Below are positions 1-9,688 of a DNA stretch of 64,000 nt, in pieces. This DNA comes from an uncultured Oscillospiraceae bacterium (lineage in GTDB: Bacteria > Bacillota > Clostridia > Oscillospirales > Oscillospiraceae). The notes beneath the pieces are model-generated. The model had not been told where the DNA came from. It worked only from the letters and a program-made list of their open reading frames with translations, and did no database searches. Within the stretch, counting starts at the first letter, position 1. Every line of letters begins with the position of its first letter. The position numbers were made by a program, and so were the translations under genes. Location of the stretch: the NCBI GenBank assembly GCA_949948775.1, contig CATLHC010000001.1, forward strand, positions 1 through 64,000, read 5' to 3'.

Positions 1-129
1 GCCAGAAACAGCAAATCGTGAACACTCTTTTTGAGCAAGGCAGTACCTGATTTTTGTTACTCCCGCCGCCGAAAAATGACAAAATTTCTTCGGCGTTTTC
101 TTACAATTTCAAATCGGCGTTGACAGCCG

Positions 130-324
130 GTGCCCTCCCCGGCGGACAGCAACCCTAGGATCACCTGGGGAAAGTATGTGACGCAGGGGGAGCGGACCAC
201 CATGCCCGTCACCCTGCTGGTCAACCACGCCCTGGTGGACGGGGCGCACATGGGGCAGTTCTTTGCCGCGCTGGAAGGGGAGATGGACCGCTTTGTGGAG
301 GAGCGGGGCCGAAGGGAAGGATAA
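130..324 (+). pseudogene. C-terminal fragment of a chloramphenicol-acetyltransferase-like protein
   Basis: Peptide PRITWGKYVTQGERTTMPVTLLVNHALVDGAHMGQFFAALEGEMDRF matches the CAT C-terminus (HHAxxDG-type motif). An in-frame stop lies directly upstream, so the N-terminal two thirds are absent. Confidence 0.6.
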
Positions 325-354
325 AAAGGACGGGGGCGCGTTGCCCCCGTCTCT

Positions 355-1308
355 TCAATTGATGTACTTTTCCAGGAACGACTCCACCGTGGACCAGTAC
401 CGCTCCGGGTCCGTTTCAGCCGACTCGCCGTGGCCCGCGCCGGGGATGGAAAGCCGCTGCTTTTCCGGACCGGCACAGGCTTCGTATACCACGTCCAGCA
501 TCCAATAGGGGACGAAGGTGTCGTCCTCTCCGTGGATGAAGAGCATGGGGACGGCGGCCTTTTTCACCTGTTCCACCGAGGACGCCTCCTTGAAGCCGAA
601 CCCCGCCCGGACCTGGGACACCAGGGAGGCCGCGTCCAACACCGGGAAGGTGGGCAGGCCGAACAGCACATCCAGCTCGCCCGCGAACTCGTCCCACACG
701 GAGGTGTAGCCGCAGTCCTCGATGACGCACTTCACGTTGGGGGATAGGTCGGACTCCCCGGCGGTCATCATCACCGTGGCCCCGCCCATAGAGATGCCGA
801 ACAGGATGATCTCCGCGTCCGGATCCTGCTCCACCAGGGTGTCCACCCAGTCCACGATGTCTTTCCGCTCCAGCCAGCCCATGCTGGCGTAGCGCCCTCC
901 GCTGAGCTCGTGGCACCGGGCGGCGGGGGCCAGGATGTGATAGCCCATGCCGTAGAAACGGGCCGCGAAGCCGCCCATGCTCTGGGGAGTGCCGCCGTAG
1001 CCGTGACAGATGACGGCGTATTTGTGGCTGGTTTCCGGCCGTGGCAGGTACAGGGCGTGGAGGGCCAGCCCGTCATGGCTGGTGAGCCAGCGGTCCTCTG
1101 CGTTCTCGTCCAGCCAGGCGCTCTTTCCTGTCAGCTCCTGCGTGCCCTCCTCGTAGCTGCGGAGCATACCGCCCGCCTGGGGATCCAGGGCGAAATTGAA
1201 TAGGTAATTCCCGGCGAGTGTAAGCGCGCCCACAATGAGAATCAGCAGGACTGCCAGTACAATGAGGGCGATCTTGCCTCCGCGGCGTCTTTTGAGGGAC
1301 TCTTCCAT
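355..1308 (-). CDS. Membrane-anchored alpha/beta hydrolase
   Basis: 317 aa; N-terminal TM segment; HGYGGTPQSMGG, GISMGGATVM nucleophile elbow, HGEDDTFVP and GAGHGES motifs. Confidence 0.85.
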   Translation of the reverse strand: MEESLKRRRGGKIALIVLAVLLILIVGALTLAGNYLFNFALDPQAGGMLRSYEEGTQELTGKSAWLDENAEDRWLTSHDGLALHALYLPRPETSHKYAVICHGYGGTPQSMGGFAARFYGMGYHILAPAARCHELSGGRYASMGWLERKDIVDWVDTLVEQDPDAEIILFGISMGGATVMMTAGESDLSPNVKCVIEDCGYTSVWDEFAGELDVLFGLPTFPVLDAASLVSQVRAGFGFKEASSVEQVKKAAVPMLFIHGEDDTFVPYWMLDVVYEACAGPEKQRLSIPGAGHGESAETDPERYWSTVESFLEKYIN

Positions 1309-1416
1309 ACAATCACGACCTCTGCGTTGAGATGTCCGCCCACCCGGCGGAGAACGAATTATACCACAGGGGACCCGGCTTTGTCCAGAAAACCGGGTCT
1401 AAGATGGGGGAAAACA

Positions 1417-1458
1417 ATGTCAGCCTGCGGAATGCTCCGCAGGCTGACAGCTTTTGCC
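1417..1458. terminator. Stem-loop terminator between the hydrolase and DUF5692 genes
   Basis: TGTCAGCCTGCGGA-atgc-TCCGCAGGCTGACAGCTTTT inverted repeat. Confidence 0.7.
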
Positions 1459-1485
1459 TCAATTCGGTTTTCAACGGCGGGAGAG

Positions 1486-2529
1486 TCACTTGCCCTCGGC
1501 CCGGGCCATGGCAAGCTGGAAGTCCTTCTGGTCGGTGAAAATCTCGTTCTTATAGGGGTTCTTCTTTTGCTCGACGGACCGCTTGATGATGAAGGCCAGC
1601 GCCACCACGTTCACCACCAGGGCGATGACGGCCACCACGCCCTGCATGGTGGGGTCGGCGGCGGTGGGCCGCACCGCCGGGTTCATTGCCCCGTCGGTGT
1701 ACAGCACGGGGATGACGGTGAACCGGCTGGCGTCCTGGAACAGCGGGAACACCTGGGCGAACATGCACCACAGGGCCAGGGTGTTGGCCCGGTTCTGAAT
1801 CCAGCCGCCCTTGTTCCACAGGGCGTTGGCGAAGGTGGGGGCCAGCAGCAGGGCCAGACCGCAGTACCAGGCGTGGGTGGGCAGGTTGTTGTAGGTGTAC
1901 TCGAAGTTCCACAGATCGTAGGCCAGGATGTACACAAAGGTCATGTCCGGCCACAGCATGTCCCGCTGGTCCTTGGAGGTATAGATACCCCACCAGCCCG
2001 TCATACAGGCGATGTTGACCAGCCCCGCGATGCCGTTGACCCAGTTCCACCAGCCGCCGTACAGCCACACGTTTTCGCTGGACAGCCACCAGCGGTCGCC
2101 GTTCTGGGCCAGGGACATCAGGCCCTTCACGCCGGACTCGAAGTCGCTGACCACGGCGATGAGGATGTTGATGGCCACGATGACGAAGGGGAAGCACTTG
2201 AACCACTGGGTTTTGCCGATGCTCCACTTGTACTTGAGCATCATGAAGCCGATGCACCCCGCCGTGGCGGCGTACAGCTTGGCGTAGTGGAACCAGCTGC
2301 CCATATGGACGTAGGTCTGATTGTTCAGCGCCCAGTCCATGCCCATCCCGGCGCAGACGTAGATGGCGATGAAGTAGACGGTGAGGGCTGCCGGGATGCC
2401 CAAAAAGCAGATGATGCCGCCCAGCTTGCTCCGGCGGGCGAACTCGTTGGCCAGCACCAGCCCCGTGAACACCAGCAGCCAGCCCAGAAGCTGCCAGCCC
2501 GCGCCGTCGCCATAGATTTGAAACAGCAT
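1486..2529 (-). CDS. DUF5692-like multi-pass membrane protein
   Basis: 347 aa with many TM segments and Trp-rich loops; resembles the DUF5692 family by recall (not searched). Confidence 0.6.
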   Translation of the reverse strand: MLFQIYGDGAGWQLLGWLLVFTGLVLANEFARRSKLGGIICFLGIPAALTVYFIAIYVCAGMGMDWALNNQTYVHMGSWFHYAKLYAATAGCIGFMMLKYKWSIGKTQWFKCFPFVIVAINILIAVVSDFESGVKGLMSLAQNGDRWWLSSENVWLYGGWWNWVNGIAGLVNIACMTGWWGIYTSKDQRDMLWPDMTFVYILAYDLWNFEYTYNNLPTHAWYCGLALLLAPTFANALWNKGGWIQNRANTLALWCMFAQVFPLFQDASRFTVIPVLYTDGAMNPAVRPTAADPTMQGVVAVIALVVNVVALAFIIKRSVEQKKNPYKNEIFTDQKDFQLAMARAEGK

Positions 2530-2592
2530 TGTTTTTTCCTCCTTCTGTGGGGTCGAACCCCAGTTCTCTCTCTTTCAGCCGGCCCGTGGGGG

Positions 2593-2937
2593 TCAGTATG
2601 CCGCAATCTCTTTGATGCTCACCTCGTTTCCCGTCAGCAGCCAGGTATTCCCGCTCTGACAGTGGGGACAGATACGGCCGTGGGCCACGGTGGGGTAGTC
2701 CCGCCCGCAGCCGCCGCAGTGGGTGACGGCGGGCAGGGTCTCGATTTTCAGCTCCGAGCCGCTGACCAGCTCCTCCTTGGCCGCCGCCCATTTCCAGCAG
2801 TCGGTGAGGTAGTCCGGCACCACGCCGGACACCTCCCCCAATTCCAGCACCACGGCGGAGATTTTCTCCAGCCCGTTGTCCGCCGCCACCTGCTCCACGC
2901 TGCGGATGATGTGAAACACAATGCCCAACTCGTGCAT
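2593..2937 (-). CDS. hypA: Hydrogenase/urease nickel incorporation protein HypA
   Basis: MHELGIVFHIIRSVEQVA start and CGGCGRDY...CPHCQSGN zinc site. Confidence 0.9.
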   Translation of the reverse strand: MHELGIVFHIIRSVEQVAADNGLEKISAVVLELGEVSGVVPDYLTDCWKWAAAKEELVSGSELKIETLPAVTHCGGCGRDYPTVAHGRICPHCQSGNTWLLTGNEVSIKEIAAY

Positions 2938-2941
2938 GGCC

Positions 2942-5731
2942 CTACTTCCTGTTCTTCCTGGCGGCCCGCTTGATCCTGATCTCCCGCTTCACCATGTTGG
3001 GTAGGATGGCCTTCATCTTGTCCTCGCTCTTGATCATGGTGGAGCACTCGGGCCGCTCCCGGTGGAGGTGGATGGCGTCGAACTCACACCGGGTGGTACA
3101 CAGGCCGCAGCCGATGCACTTGTTGGGGTCCACGATGGATGCGCCGCAGCCCAGGCACCGGGCGGTCTCCGCCTTGACCTGCTCCTCGGTGAAGGTGCGC
3201 TTGGCGTCCCGGAAGGACTTTTTCCAGTCAAAGGAGTCGTCCATGCCGGGGATTTGCCGGGCGGTGTTGTCGTACTGCTCCACCTTAATGCCGGTTTTGT
3301 CCAGCTCCACGAAGTACCGGGGGTCCCGGCCGATGGTCATGCTGGTGTTGGGCTGGACGAAGCGGTGGAGGGACACTGCCGCCTCTTTGCCCGCCGCGAT
3401 GGCGTCAATGGCGAACTTGGGGCCGGTGTACACGTCGCCGCCCACGAACACGTCGGGCTGGGCGGTCTGGTAGGTCTTGGGATCGGCCTTGGCCCAGCCG
3501 CCCCGGGCCAGCTCGACTTTGCTGCCCTCCAGCAGATTGCCCCACTCCACGCTCTGGCCGATGGAGAGGACCACGTGGTCGCAGGGGACGGTGACGGTGT
3601 CCTGCTCGTCGTACTGGGGGGCGAAGCGGCCCTGGTCATCCCACACGCTGGTGCACTTCATGAACACCACGCCGGACACCTTGCCGTTTTCGGTCAAGAC
3701 CTCCTTGGGTCCCCAGCCGCACTGGATGGTGATGTCCTCATCCTCCGCCTCGGCGATCTCCTCCAGGGAGGCGGGCATTTTGTCCCTCGGCTCCAAACAG
3801 AACATCTGAACGGACTCCGCCCCGCAGCGGTGGGCGGTGCGGGCGGCGTCGATGGCCACGTTGCCGCCGCCCACCACCACGGTTTTGCCGGGGACCTTTA
3901 GGCTCTCATCCGCCAGGGCGCGGCGCAGGAACTCCACGGCGGACCACACGCCCTCAGAGGACTCGCCGGGGATTCCCGGCAGGCGGCCCCGCTGGCAGCC
4001 GATGGCGATGTAAAACGCCTCGTAGCCCTGTGAGCGCAGGTCGTCCAGGGTCAGGTCGCGGCCCACCTCCACGCCGCAGCGGAAGTCCACGCCCAGGGCG
4101 CGGATCACGTCGATCTCCGCGTCGATGACGTTCTTTTCCAGCTTGAAGGAAGGGATGCCGTAGCGGAGCATACCACCCAATTCCTTGCTTTTCTCGAACA
4201 CGGTGGGTTCGTAGCCCTTGAGGGCCAGATAGAACGCGCAGGACAGGCCCGCCGGGCCGCCGCCGATGATGGCGATTTTTTGGGAGAACTCGCCCTCCAG
4301 CTTGGGGACCACCTTTTTTGGCACAAAGCGGTGTTCCGCGTTCAAATCCTGCTGGGCAATGAACTTTTTCACCTCGTCGATGGCAACGGCCTGGTCGATG
4401 GTGCCGCGGGTGCAGGCGTCCTCACAGCGGCGGTTGCACACCCGCCCGCACACGGCGGGGAAGGGGTTCTCCTTCTTGATGAGCTCCAGCGCCTCGGTGT
4501 ATTTGCCTTGAGCCGCCAGTTTCAGGTATCCCTGCACCGCGATATGGGCGGGGCAGGCGGTCTTGCAGGGGGCGGTGCCCGTCTCGTGGGTGTTGACCCG
4601 GTTTTTGTCCCGGTAGTCGATGGACCACTTCTCCGGGCCCCATTTCACCTCGTCGGGCAGCTCCTGCCGGGGGTACTGGACGGGCCCGTGGGTGGTGCAC
4701 AGCTTCTGACCCAGCTTGGCGGCCCCGGCGGGGCACACCTCTACACAGCCGCCGCAGGCCACGCACTTTTCCTCCTCCACACGAGCCACATAGGCGGAGC
4801 GGCTCATGTTGGGAGTGTTGAACAGCTGGGAGGTGCGCAGGGCGTTGCAGACGTTGACGTTGCAGTTGCAGATGGCGAAAATCTTTTCCTCGCCGTCAAT
4901 GTTGGTGATCTGGTGGACGAAGCCGTTTTCCTCCGCCTTTTGGAAGATGTCCAGCGCCTCCTCATAGGTGATGTAGCGCCCGCCCTTGTCCGTCTCCACC
5001 ACGTAGTCGGCCATATCGCCCACCGCCACGCACCAGCCCTCGGGGTCGTCGCCGCAGCCCTCGCCCATCCGGGCCCGGCTCATGCGGCAGGAGCAGGGGG
5101 AGGCGGCAAATTTCCCATACTTTTTCAGCCAGTGGGAGATGTGCTCAATAGAGATGGACTTGCTCTCCATGCCGATGGCCTTTTCCACCGGGATGACGTG
5201 CATGCCGATGCCCGCCCCGCCGGGGGGCACCATGGGGGTGATCTTCTCCAGGGGCAGGAAGGTCATGCGCTCGAAGAAGGCGGTGACCTCCGGGTGCTGC
5301 TCAATCTGGCTTCGGTTCATGTTGAAGAACTCGGCGCTGCCCGGCACGAACATGGGCAGGACGTACCGTTTCTCATGGTTGGGATTCTTGCCGTCCAGGT
5401 TCTCCCAGTGGTACTCGATGAGGCCGATGCGGCTCATCTCGTCCAGCAGCTTTTGGAGCTTTTCCGGTTCCATGCCGGTGAGCTTTTGAATCTGCGCGAA
5501 GGTCTTGGGCTTGCGCACCTTCATCTTCATGGCCACGTCGGCCATCTCGTCGGTGACCGACCCGGCCAGGCCCCAATATTCCGGGTCCTCGCCCGTGACG
5601 CCGTGGAGCTTGGCGGGCACCCGGTCGGTAATCATCTTGCCCAGCTTGACGATCTTCTCCCGGGGCTGATCCGTCTTTGGAATTTCGAAGGGCAGCTTGC
5701 TCTCGTCCAGGGGAAAATTGGTTTTACCCAT
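2942..5731 (-). CDS. Large Fe-S/FAD NAD(P)-dependent oxidoreductase (GltD-like C-terminal module, multiple 4Fe-4S motifs)
   Basis: 929 aa; CVACGGCVEVCP, CNRRCEDACTRG, IIGGGPAGLSCA, VVGGGNVAIDAAR, CIGCGLCTTRCEFDAI. Confidence 0.85.
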   Translation of the reverse strand: MGKTNFPLDESKLPFEIPKTDQPREKIVKLGKMITDRVPAKLHGVTGEDPEYWGLAGSVTDEMADVAMKMKVRKPKTFAQIQKLTGMEPEKLQKLLDEMSRIGLIEYHWENLDGKNPNHEKRYVLPMFVPGSAEFFNMNRSQIEQHPEVTAFFERMTFLPLEKITPMVPPGGAGIGMHVIPVEKAIGMESKSISIEHISHWLKKYGKFAASPCSCRMSRARMGEGCGDDPEGWCVAVGDMADYVVETDKGGRYITYEEALDIFQKAEENGFVHQITNIDGEEKIFAICNCNVNVCNALRTSQLFNTPNMSRSAYVARVEEEKCVACGGCVEVCPAGAAKLGQKLCTTHGPVQYPRQELPDEVKWGPEKWSIDYRDKNRVNTHETGTAPCKTACPAHIAVQGYLKLAAQGKYTEALELIKKENPFPAVCGRVCNRRCEDACTRGTIDQAVAIDEVKKFIAQQDLNAEHRFVPKKVVPKLEGEFSQKIAIIGGGPAGLSCAFYLALKGYEPTVFEKSKELGGMLRYGIPSFKLEKNVIDAEIDVIRALGVDFRCGVEVGRDLTLDDLRSQGYEAFYIAIGCQRGRLPGIPGESSEGVWSAVEFLRRALADESLKVPGKTVVVGGGNVAIDAARTAHRCGAESVQMFCLEPRDKMPASLEEIAEAEDEDITIQCGWGPKEVLTENGKVSGVVFMKCTSVWDDQGRFAPQYDEQDTVTVPCDHVVLSIGQSVEWGNLLEGSKVELARGGWAKADPKTYQTAQPDVFVGGDVYTGPKFAIDAIAAGKEAAVSLHRFVQPNTSMTIGRDPRYFVELDKTGIKVEQYDNTARQIPGMDDSFDWKKSFRDAKRTFTEEQVKAETARCLGCGASIVDPNKCIGCGLCTTRCEFDAIHLHRERPECSTMIKSEDKMKAILPNMVKREIRIKRAARKNRK

Positions 5732-5809
5732 GGCTTGCTCTCCTCTCTCGTTGTCGTGCGGAAACGGCGGTCAACGCGCCATCCCCGAAGCGGACTAAAA
5801 GTTCCTTTT

Positions 5810-5839
5810 GGTTACTTTTTCTTTCAAGAAAAAGTAACC
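5810..5839. repeat. Perfect 14-bp-arm palindrome overlapping the hypB stop codon
   Basis: GGTTACTTTTTCTT-tc-AAGAAAAAGTAACC. Confidence 0.9.
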
Positions 5840-6498
5840 CACTCCCGCACCTGCTGCCGCAGCCAGCCGGCCCATTCCTCCACCCCCTCGCCGGTCTTGG
5901 CGCAGATGGGGATGACCTTGGCGTCCGGGTTGCGCATTCGGATGTATTCCGTGCATCGCTCCAGGTCGAAGTCGAAGTAGGGGGTCACGTCGATTTTATT
6001 GATGAGTACCACGTCGCACACCTGGAACATCAGGGGATATTTCAGCGGCTTGTCGTCCCCCTCGGGCACCGAGAGGATGGCGGCGTTTTTCACCGCCCCC
6101 GTGTCAAACTCGGCGGGGCAGACCAGATTGCCCACGTTCTCCAAAATGGCCAGCTCCACGTCGCCGTCGATGAGCTCGTCCAGCCCCTGCCGGGTCATAT
6201 CCGCGTCCAGGTGGCACATGCCGCCGGTGTAGAGCTGGATGGATTTCACCCCCGCCGCCGCCATGGCACGGGCGTCCACGTCGGAGTCGATATCCGCCTC
6301 CATTACGCCGATTTTAATCTCATCTTTCAAAAGCTCCACCGTGCGCGTCAGGGTGGTGGTCTTGCCTGAGCCGGGGGCGCTCATCAGATTGAGCAGGAAA
6401 ATGCCCTTTTCCTTCAGCTCCCGGCGCAGCTGGGCCGCCCGCCGGTCGTTGTCGGCAAAGACGCTCTGCTTTACCTCGATAATTCGAACCTGGTTCAT
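5824..6498 (-). CDS. hypB: Hydrogenase nickel incorporation GTPase HypB
   Basis: SAPGSGKTTTL Walker A, EADIDSDVDA, GNLVCPAEFD, NKIDVTPY. Confidence 0.9.
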   Translation of the reverse strand: MNQVRIIEVKQSVFADNDRRAAQLRRELKEKGIFLLNLMSAPGSGKTTTLTRTVELLKDEIKIGVMEADIDSDVDARAMAAAGVKSIQLYTGGMCHLDADMTRQGLDELIDGDVELAILENVGNLVCPAEFDTGAVKNAAILSVPEGDDKPLKYPLMFQVCDVVLINKIDVTPYFDFDLERCTEYIRMRNPDAKVIPICAKTGEGVEEWAGWLRQQVREWVTFS

Positions 6499-6695
6499 GG
6501 GTATCCGCTCCTCTCTCTGGTTCAACCAGATATTGTCATAATTTTATCATTTTCATCCTTCCTCGTCAACCGCCCAAGAATCTTTCCAAATTTTCTGCTT
6601 TATCCACAGTTTCCTCCCCTTGCTTTTGGAGAATTTGTATGATAAACTGCTTCTTGTGATATGTGGTATGACCAGAACCAGAAAGGGATGGCGGC

Positions 6696-7406
6696 ATGGA
6701 ATTTGCAAAGCTCTCCTCTCCCAGCTTAAAGGACCTGTTTATTCAGCAGCTTCAGGGGATGATCCTGTCCGGAGCGCTTCCGGTGGGCACGCAGCTGCCG
6801 CCGGAGCGGACCCTGGCCGAGCAGATGCGCGTCAGCCGCACGGTGGTGAACAGTGGTTTGGCCGAGCTGTCCGACCAGGGCTTTCTGGAGGTGCGCCCCC
6901 GGCAGGGAACCTGTGTGGCGGACTACCGGAGGCGCGGAAACCTGAGCACTCTGGTGGCGATCATGCAGTATAAGGGCGGCGTGCTGGGGCGGGACGAGAT
7001 CCGCTCCATACTGGAGGTGCGCCGGGCGCTGGAGCACCTGGCGGCGGAGCGGGCCATCCTCTACGCCTCCGATGAGGCGCTGGAACGGCTGGGGGAGGCG
7101 CTGGAACAGATCATTGCCGCGCCCGGCGCGGAGCAGGCGGCGGAGGCGGCCTTTACCTTTCAGCATGAGCTGGCCCTGGTGGGTGGGAACAGCATCGTGC
7201 CGCTCATCTACTATTCCTTTAAGCCTCCGGTCATCGCGCTGTGGGTCCGATTCTGTAACCTTTATGGGATTTCCGCCCTGGTGAGCAACACCCAAAAGCT
7301 GTATTCTTTGCTGTGCGCCAGGGATTTGGAGGGGGCCTCCCAGTGGATCGACGCCTATTTGGAGCAGGCCATCAGCGGGAAGCAGCAGATTTATGGGCTG
7401 CCTTAG
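6696..7406 (+). CDS. GntR (FadR/FCD)-family transcriptional regulator
   Basis: Winged HTH LPVGTQLPPERTLAEQMRVSRTVVNSGLAELSDQGFLEVRPRQGTCV followed by a helical domain. Confidence 0.85.
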   Translation: MEFAKLSSPSLKDLFIQQLQGMILSGALPVGTQLPPERTLAEQMRVSRTVVNSGLAELSDQGFLEVRPRQGTCVADYRRRGNLSTLVAIMQYKGGVLGRDEIRSILEVRRALEHLAAERAILYASDEALERLGEALEQIIAAPGAEQAAEAAFTFQHELALVGGNSIVPLIYYSFKPPVIALWVRFCNLYGISALVSNTQKLYSLLCARDLEGASQWIDAYLEQAISGKQQIYGLP

Positions 7407-7548
7407 CGGACAGAGAGGGGGACGGCGGGCACGTCCCCCTCTCTGCGGGGAGGCCGGGTTAGAACCGGTTTTGGGGCTTCGCATACAATGGGAGTGGAAG
7501 GGGAGCGTCCGATCGGCCCCTTCGCATCAACCATCGGGAGGTACAAAT

Positions 7549-8046
7549 ATGGCTGAATTTATCGAGCCGGGCCCGATCTGTGATACCGCCGGTATCCGGG
7601 AGGCCGTGTGCATCCACACCCGAAAGATTTTCGATTCGTGCCGAGACAAGGATTGCGTCGAAGATCTGCGTCTTTACCCCACCGTCAGCTCCCAGGCCGC
7701 CATCGACCGTGCCATCAGTTTGAAGGCCGGGCAGGCCGAGCTGCTGTACGCTTACATCGACGTGGAGCCTGTGGGTTTCAACCGCGGCTACTTTACCGTG
7801 GACGTGCGCTACTTCTACCGGGTGACCGCCGACGCCTTCGTGGGCGCGGCCCGGCCGGTGTCCATCTGCGGTCTGGCGGTGTTTGACAAGCGGGCCATCC
7901 TGTTCGGCAGCGAGGGCAGCGCCAAGGTGTTCTCCTCCAACAGCCGGGCTGACGACCTGGATGAGCAGAACCTGATGAGCACCAACCTGCCCATCGCCGT
8001 GGTGAAGACTGCTGCCCCAAACTTGTCAGGCGGAAAAAGAAGTTGA
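7549..8046 (+). pseudogene. N-terminal half of a conserved Cys-containing protein, interrupted at about 8000-8006
   Basis: MAEFIEPGPICDTAGIREAVCIHTRKIFDSCRDKDCVEDL...NLPIAVV, then unrelated KTAAPNLSGGKRS*. The matching C-terminal half lies at 40050-40430. Confidence 0.75.
8000..8006. repeat. attL core repeat TGGTGAA
   Basis: Identical to 40045-40051; coincides with the point where the host ORF diverges. Confidence 0.65.
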
Positions 8047-8071
8047 CAGATCTTTCCCTTCGTTATATGAT
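8043..8071 (+). promoter_or_regulatory. Sigma-A-type promoter just inside the left end
   Basis: TTGACA (8043-8048), 17-nt spacer, TATGAT (8066-8071). Confidence 0.6.
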
Positions 8072-8132
8072 GCAGACGCCGCAAAAGGGCGCAAGCCCGC
8101 TGCGGCAGAGTTACGGACAAGGAGGAAGCCCT

Positions 8133-9515
8133 ATGAGCGCAGTGACCATCCGACAGATCGTGGACGCCCAGCGCGGGTTTTTTCGCACCGGCGCCACGCT
8201 GCCCGTCTCCTTCCGCCTCAGGATGCTCCGGCGGCTGAGGGAGGCCGTCAGGCGGCACGAGGCGGACATCGGACAAGCCCTCGCCGCCGACCTGGGCAAG
8301 AGCGCCTATGAGGGCTTCATGTGCGAGACGGGGCTGGTGCTCACCGAGCTGAGCTATATGATCCGGCACACCCGCCGCCTGGCCCGGGAGCGGACCGCCC
8401 GGACGCCCCTGGCCCAGTTTGCCTCCCGGAGCTTCCAAAAGCCGTCGCCCTACGGCAATGTGCTCATCATGAGCCCCTGGAATTATCCCTTTCTGCTCAC
8501 GCTGGACCCTTTGGCAGACGCCATCGCGGCGGGCAATACCGCCGTGGTGAAGCCCAGCGCCTACTCCCCCGCCACCAGCGCGGTGATCGCCGAGCTCATC
8601 GCGGAGTGCTTCGACCCGGAGTATGTGGCCGTGGTCACCGGCGGGCGGCAGGAGAACGCCGCGCTGCTGGATGAGAAATTCGACTTCGTATTCTTCACCG
8701 GAAGCCAGGGGGTGGGCAGGGAGGTCCTGCGGCACACGGCGGAGCACCTCACCCCCGCCGTGCTGGAGCTGGGCGGGAAGAGCCCCTGCATTGTGGACGC
8801 CACGGCGAAAATTCCGCTGGCGGCAAGGCGCATCGTGTTCGGCAAATTCCTCAACTGCGGCCAGACCTGCGTGGCCCCGGACTACGTTTTGTGCCACAGC
8901 AGCGTGAAGGACCGTCTGGTGGACGAGCTGCGCAGGGAGGTCAGGCGGCAGTACGGTGAGGACCCGCTGAACAATCCCGATTACGGGAAGATTGTCAACG
9001 AGAAGCACTTCCACCGGCTGGTGGGGCTGATCGATCCGGACAAGGCGGTCATCGGCGGGCAGTGGGACCAGGAGACGGGCAGGATCGCCCCCACCGTTCT
9101 GGACGGGGCGGGCTGGGAGGACGCGGCCATGCAGGAGGAGATCTTCGGGCCTATCCTGCCTGTGCTCGCCTTTGACAGCTTCGAGCAGCTGTACGCGGAC
9201 CTGGCCGACCGCCCCCTGCCCCTGGCGCTGTACCTGTTCTCCCAGGACAAGGCCCGCATCCGGGAGGTCATGGCCCGGACCCGGTTCGGCGGCGGGTGCG
9301 TCAACGACGTGGTGATCCACCTGGCCACCAGCGAGATGGGCTTCGGCGGCGTGGGGGAGAGCGGCATGGGGGCCTATCACGGCAAAGTGGGCTTCGAGGC
9401 GTTTTCCCACACCAAGAGCATCGTGGACAAGAAAACCTGGGTGGACCTGCCCATGCGCTACCAGCCCTATCGAAAGGGGCTGTACGGCAGGCTGCTGCAC
9501 CTGTTCCTCAAATGA
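8133..9515 (+). CDS. Aldehyde dehydrogenase family protein
   Basis: NVLIMSPWNYPF, FFTGSQGVGREV, LELGGKSPCIVD, FLNCGQTCVAPDYV, EEIFGPILPV. Confidence 0.92.
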   Translation: MSAVTIRQIVDAQRGFFRTGATLPVSFRLRMLRRLREAVRRHEADIGQALAADLGKSAYEGFMCETGLVLTELSYMIRHTRRLARERTARTPLAQFASRSFQKPSPYGNVLIMSPWNYPFLLTLDPLADAIAAGNTAVVKPSAYSPATSAVIAELIAECFDPEYVAVVTGGRQENAALLDEKFDFVFFTGSQGVGREVLRHTAEHLTPAVLELGGKSPCIVDATAKIPLAARRIVFGKFLNCGQTCVAPDYVLCHSSVKDRLVDELRREVRRQYGEDPLNNPDYGKIVNEKHFHRLVGLIDPDKAVIGGQWDQETGRIAPTVLDGAGWEDAAMQEEIFGPILPVLAFDSFEQLYADLADRPLPLALYLFSQDKARIREVMARTRFGGGCVNDVVIHLATSEMGFGGVGESGMGAYHGKVGFEAFSHTKSIVDKKTWVDLPMRYQPYRKGLYGRLLHLFLK

Positions 9516-9688
9516 TTTCAGACCATATTTGACAGCGCCGGAGCGGGGCGGCAGGCCCTCTTCGGCGCTGTTTCTGACGCTGCGGGGGAGGAGAGCGGGG
9601 ACTCCAGCTTATTTTTTCACTGAAATGGGACGATATTGATAAAAACAAAGGGTGGCTTCGGCGGCCCGGCGGAAGGGGGCCCAGACAG

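Noticed and set aside
130-324. Functional chloramphenicol resistance gene
   Set aside because: Only the C-terminal third is present.
1327-2973. 548-aa plus-strand ORF (also 4280-5980 and 20306-22408)
   Set aside because: Antisense shadows of DUF5692/hypA, the oxidoreductase and the YidC-TagF fusion; no recognisable domain.
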